From NCBI GenBank assembly GCA_002591625.1, contig PCDB01000037.1:79141-90008 (forward strand): a DNA stretch of 10,868 nucleotides. Direction: 5' to 3'. Both the position numbers and the translations under genes were made by a program. The notes beneath the pieces were generated by a model, which worked only from the letters and a program-made list of their open reading frames with translations, was not told the origin of the DNA and did not search any database. Shown here one piece after another: positions 8,426 through 10,868 of the stretch. Origin of the DNA: Porticoccaceae bacterium. GTDB lineage: Bacteria; Pseudomonadota; Gammaproteobacteria; Pseudomonadales; Porticoccaceae. Numbering within the stretch: the stretch's first letter is position 1; each line of letters starts with the position of its first letter.

Positions 8426-8549
8426 CGAGTTTAATGTTCTTTCCGGAAAGGTGGTGTAAAAATAGCAGACAAAAACAAGTTTCTAACGTCAGAACCCATT
8501 CGCCAAATTAAAACGAAACAGATTATTTTTTCATGGAGACCGTTTTTAG
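8426..8549. other. Convergent yhdP/rapZ intergenic region
   Basis: A 124-base gap between the 3' ends of yhdP and rapZ. It contains a 12-bp palindrome CTTTCCGGAAAG (8439-8450) but no strong hairpin with a T-run for either strand. No ptsO (NPr), tldD or nit remnant is visible. Confidence 0.6.
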
Positions 8550-9404
8550 TTAGAGTTCTTTGTGTCCTACTTGAACATCGTTCTGAAGTTCAAAGTAGTG
8601 CATATAGAGCCTATTAGCCATGTAAACAGAGCGGTGTTGCCCACCAGTACAGCCAATTGAAATCGTTAGATAACTTCTATTATTCTCGTGGAATTTTGGG
8701 ATCCAACGGTCCAGAAATCCGATTATGTCGGCCAACATTGCAGCAACTTCAACATGTGCTTCTAAAAATTGAATGACTTCCGGTTCAAGACCTGTCTTGT
8801 GTCGAAGCTCCGTCTTCCAATAAGGGTTTGGAAGGCATCGGACATCGAAGATGAAATCAGAATTTTCAGGCAGACCTCTTTTGTAGCCAAAAGACTCGAA
8901 AAGAATCGACATGTAATTGACATTATCGGGCTCTACAATTTTCTTTATGAGGCCTCTTAGCTGATTCTGGGAGAGGCCGGTGGTGTCCACTTTTTGATTG
9001 GTGATTTTTGCTATCGGTGCCAAGAGAGAATCTTCTAATTCAATGGCCTCCATCAAGCTTATGCCATTGGTGCTTAGAGGATGTTTGCGTCTGGTTTCGC
9101 TATATCTTCTTACTAGATCTGGTCGACGGGCATACATAAAAATGACATCTACTTGAACGCCTTCAGCCCTTATTTTTTTTAAAATTTCTGCAATGGTCGA
9201 TAGATCACCTAAAAGGTTTCTGGCATCTATGCCTACTGCCAGCTTTTTTTCCCTGAGTGATGGTCCTTTACTAAGCTGAGAGATCAGATTTTGCAATAGA
9301 CTAGCCGGAAGGTTATCTATACAAGAATAACCGGCATCCTCCAAAATATTTAATGCTGATGTTTTTCCAGATCCTGAGTGGCCGCTTATTACAACTAGAC
9401 GCAT
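8550..9404 (-). CDS. rapZ: RapZ (YhbJ/YvcJ family) nucleotide-binding protein
   Basis: In E. coli RapZ is an RNase adaptor that delivers the sRNA GlmZ to RNase E and so tunes glmS expression; outside enterics the family's role is less certain. The product has the Walker A motif GHSGSGKTS near its N-terminus, LEDAGYSCIDNLPASLL, VGIDARNL, RRYSETRRKHPL, FESFGYKRGLP, FDVRCLPNPYW and the C-terminal IGCTGGQHRSVYMANRL block. I choose the ATG at 9404 (MRLVVISG), which matches the family N-terminus and gives 284 residues; a TTG at 9410 overlaps the ptsN stop (TTGA) and is an alternative. It ends GHKEL, without the basic KRK tail that E. coli RapZ uses for RNA binding. It sits two bases after ptsN, implying coupling. 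RNA-adaptor activity here is inference. Confidence 0.95.
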   Translation of the reverse strand: MRLVVISGHSGSGKTSALNILEDAGYSCIDNLPASLLQNLISQLSKGPSLREKKLAVGIDARNLLGDLSTIAEILKKIRAEGVQVDVIFMYARRPDLVRRYSETRRKHPLSTNGISLMEAIELEDSLLAPIAKITNQKVDTTGLSQNQLRGLIKKIVEPDNVNYMSILFESFGYKRGLPENSDFIFDVRCLPNPYWKTELRHKTGLEPEVIQFLEAHVEVAAMLADIIGFLDRWIPKFHENNRSYLTISIGCTGGQHRSVYMANRLYMHYFELQNDVQVGHKEL

Positions 9405-9406
9405 TT

Positions 9407-9874
9407 TCAAATACTCTGCTCTAGTTGAATAAGGGTGTTGAAAAGTTGTTGGTTATTTCGGCACGCTCTGAGTTGTTTTCGAGAGCTTGAGCTTTGCAGT
9501 ACTCTAGTGACACAAGATAAAGTTTTCTGATGATCATCATTATGCTCATCCGGAACTACAAGAGCGAAAATCAAATCTACCGGCTGCTGATCTAACGCGT
9601 CATAATCAATCGAGAAGTTCAGCTTAATGATGCATCCATAGACGCGAGTAATTCCAGTCACTCTGCAGTGAGGTACAGCTACTCCTTTACCAATTCCTGT
9701 GCTGCCAAGACGTTCTCGCGCCACCATGCTTTGCAATAATGCTTCAGCTCTATCTGTATCGCCCTCCAAGTTTTGGGATATAAATTGAGCGAGGTTCTCG
9801 AATACTTTTTTCTTGCTGCTCCATTTCAAGTCACATAAGGACATTTCTGGAGTTAATACGTCGGAAATTTTCAT
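9407..9874 (-). CDS. ptsN: Nitrogen-PTS EIIA protein PtsN (EIIA-Ntr)
   Basis: PtsN is the terminal phosphoacceptor of the nitrogen-related PTS (PtsP to NPr to PtsN); its phosphorylation state regulates potassium transport, nitrogen/carbon balance and sigma-54-linked responses rather than sugar uptake. The protein shows GSTGIGKGVAVPHCR with the phosphorylatable His69 (counted from ATG 9874), then SIDYDALDQQPVDLIFALVVP, the typical EIIA fold. The ATG at 9874 (MKISDVLTPEMS) fits the family start and gives 155 residues; a TTG at 9880 adds two residues. It begins nine bases after the hpf stop and ends two bases before the rapZ ATG. The neighbouring ptsO gene, often just after rapZ, is not present, so its phosphodonor must be encoded elsewhere. 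Confidence 0.95.
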   Translation of the reverse strand: MKISDVLTPEMSLCDLKWSSKKKVFENLAQFISQNLEGDTDRAEALLQSMVARERLGSTGIGKGVAVPHCRVTGITRVYGCIIKLNFSIDYDALDQQPVDLIFALVVPDEHNDDHQKTLSCVTRVLQSSSSRKQLRACRNNQQLFNTLIQLEQSI

Positions 9875-9883
9875 CGTCAAAAA

Positions 9884-10171
9884 CTACCGGCCTCTTTGCT
9901 TCTGTTTATGCTTTATTACTTGTTTATTTAGCTTTTCGGAAAGTGCATCTATGGCTGCATAAAGATCTTCATGCTCGGAGTTTGCAAATATCTCGGCTCC
10001 AGTCGCATGAACAGTAGCTTCTGCTTTCTGTACTAGCTTATCAACAGTTAATGTCACTACAACCCTAGTAATCGATTCGCAGCGACGTTCTAATTTGAGC
10101 AGCTTTGCAGTAACGTAGTTACGAATTGGATCAGTAATGGTGAGGTGGTGCCCACTGATGGTCATCTGCAT
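9884..10171 (-). CDS. hpf: Short-form ribosome hibernation promoting factor
   Basis: HPF binds the 30S decoding region and helps ribosomes form inactive 100S dimers in stationary phase, with RMF in gammaproteobacteria. The product is 95 residues (MQMTISGHHLTIT to KQKQRGR), the same length as E. coli HPF, and lacks the C-terminal domain of the long form. The sigma-54 modulation/S30AE fold is visible: ISGHHLTITDPIRNYVTAKLLKL, RVVVTLTV, KAEATVHATGAEIFANSEHEDLYAAIDAL, then a basic tail KLNKQVIKHKQKQRGR. The start at 10171 is supported by an AAGGGA ribosome-binding site (10178-10183) six bases upstream. The frame is open 28 codons further upstream, but those codons overlap the rpoN 3' end and bear no family resemblance. 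Position between rpoN and ptsN is standard. Confidence 0.96.
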   Translation of the reverse strand: MQMTISGHHLTITDPIRNYVTAKLLKLERRCESITRVVVTLTVDKLVQKAEATVHATGAEIFANSEHEDLYAAIDALSEKLNKQVIKHKQKQRGR

Positions 10172-10177
10172 AGTTAA

Positions 10178-10183
10178 TCCCTT
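10178..10183 (-). promoter_or_regulatory. Ribosome-binding site that fixes the hpf start
   Basis: AAGGGA on the minus strand, six bases before the ATG at 10171 and overlapping the region just after the rpoN stop. It favours the 95-residue HPF over the 28-codon longer frame. Confidence 0.7.
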
Positions 10184-10184
10184 T

Positions 10185-10868
10185 TTACAATGTATTTTCA
10201 AATCTCTTACGTTGACTGGATGAAGCGATACCCATACTTTCTCTATATTTTGCAACGGTGCGTCTTGCGACCCTTATTCCCTGTTCATCAAGAAGTGCGG
10301 TCAATTTGCTGTCGCTCAAAGGCTTTGATGGGGTCTCAGCGTTAATCATTTCTTTAAGGATAGCGCAAACTGCTGTTGACGAGCATTCTCCACCGCTAGC
10401 CGTACCAACATGACTCGAAAAAAAATATTTTAGCTCAAAAATACCTTGTGGAGTCGCCAGATATTTGGTCGTAGTCACTCGTGAAATGGTGGACTCATGA
10501 AGCTCTAGACGATTAGACACATCTGCCAGTACCATCGGTTTCATGGCAATCGGTCCTTGTTCAAGAAATCCCTGTTGTAGTTCAACAATAGTCATTGTTA
10601 CTCGCATCAGTGTTTCGTTTCGGCTTTCAAGGCTCCTTAAAAACCAGCGCGCCTCAGACAGATTATCCTTCAGGTACTGATTATCTTGGCTGTCATCCGA
10701 GCGTTTGATTAGACTGCTGTAGGAATCATTAATACGTAATCGAGGAAGGTTAGCGTCGTTGAGCCTGACCCTCCAGCTGTTGTCAATCTTCTCAACAATC
10801 GCATCCGGTACAACATAATCTACACTTTGAGCAGATAAAGCCTCCCCGGGACGCGGATTAAGATTTTT
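10185..10868 (-). CDS. rpoN: RNA polymerase sigma-54 factor, C-terminal part (gene runs off the window)
   Basis: RpoN directs RNA polymerase to -24/-12 promoters that need AAA+ activators. The visible 227 residues are the C-terminal half. Reading from the window edge, the frame gives LNPRPG, VVPDAIVEKIDNSWRVRLNDANLPRLRIN, then DNQYLKDNLSEARWFLRSLESRNETL (core-binding region). Next come the helix-turn-helix segment HESTISRVTTTKYL, the FELKYFFSSHVGTASGGECSST block, and the RpoN box ARRTVAKYRE (10239-10268), which recognises the -24 element. The ORF is open without interruption to 10868, so an internal ATG at 10607 is not the start. The C-terminus FENTL follows the usual SSQRKR end. The stop lies 13 bases before the hpf ATG. 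The activator-interacting region I is outside the window. Confidence 0.97.
   Translation of the reverse strand, partial: KNLNPRPGEALSAQSVDYVVPDAIVEKIDNSWRVRLNDANLPRLRINDSYSSLIKRSDDSQDNQYLKDNLSEARWFLRSLESRNETLMRVTMTIVELQQGFLEQGPIAMKPMVLADVSNRLELHESTISRVTTTKYLATPQGIFELKYFFSSHVGTASGGECSSTAVCAILKEMINAETPSKPLSDSKLTALLDEQGIRVARRTVAKYRESMGIASSSQRKRFENTL

Noticed and set aside
8439..8450. CTTTCCGGAAAG palindrome after yhdP as a terminator
   Set aside because: It allows only a four-base stem with a four-base loop and no T-run follows on either strand.
8471..8495. Possible minus-strand terminator after rapZ
   Set aside because: The stem is about five pairs with a bulge (GTTCT with AGAAAC) and is AT-rich; the following T-run is interrupted, so it is too weak to annotate.
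10172..10255. N-terminal extension of hpf giving a 123-residue protein
   Set aside because: The extra 28 codons overlap the end of rpoN and resemble no HPF sequence, while the ATG at 10171 has a good ribosome-binding site and gives the normal 95 residues.
10185..10607. A separate 140-residue protein starting at ATG 10607
   Set aside because: The same frame is open to the window edge and encodes upstream RpoN segments (LNPRPG, VVPDAIV, SEARWFL), so this is an internal Met of rpoN.

Overview
This window reads as a housekeeping stretch of a gammaproteobacterial chromosome, moderately AT-leaning. It carries two conserved gene clusters facing each other, plus the divergently transcribed gatCA genes at the left end. 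GatCAB (absent from E. coli), the order gatC-mreB, and an rpoN-hpf-ptsN-rapZ block close to the mre cluster all recall the Pseudomonas-type arrangement rather than the enteric one. I cannot name the genus. I see no mobile element, CRISPR array, tRNA, rRNA, phage gene or obviously novel system.

Layout: (1) Positions 1-970, minus strand: gatC followed by the 5' part of gatA, subunits of the tRNA-dependent amidotransferase. The GatA frame has an in-frame TAA 18 bases from the window edge, where family members normally continue. (2) Positions 971-1272: a 302-base divergent intergenic region with a good -10 box facing gatC and several inverted repeats in the mreB leader. (3) Positions 1273-4308, plus strand: mreB-mreC-mreD-maf, the rod-shape elongasome genes followed by a nucleotide house-cleaning pyrophosphatase. 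(4) Positions 4309-4510: a 202-base gap where many relatives carry rng (RNase G); here it holds two inverted repeats and no convincing gene. (5) Positions 4511-8425: yhdP, a 1304-residue AsmA-like envelope protein. (6) Positions 8426-8549: a short convergent gap. (7) Positions 8550-10868, minus strand: rpoN (3' part), hpf, ptsN, rapZ, the sigma-54 cluster with the nitrogen-PTS EIIA protein.

Functionally, MreBCD organise lateral-wall peptidoglycan synthesis and YhdP supports lipid supply to the outer membrane, so region 3-5 is an envelope-growth block. The right-hand block joins sigma-54 transcription, ribosome hibernation and PTS-Ntr signalling. Compared with the Pseudomonas-type order, rng is missing between maf and yhdP, and the genes that usually separate yhdP from rapZ (nit, tldD, yjgA, pmbA, ptsO) are absent here, which brings the two blocks tail to tail. 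That compaction and the gatA stop codon are the main points worth checking.
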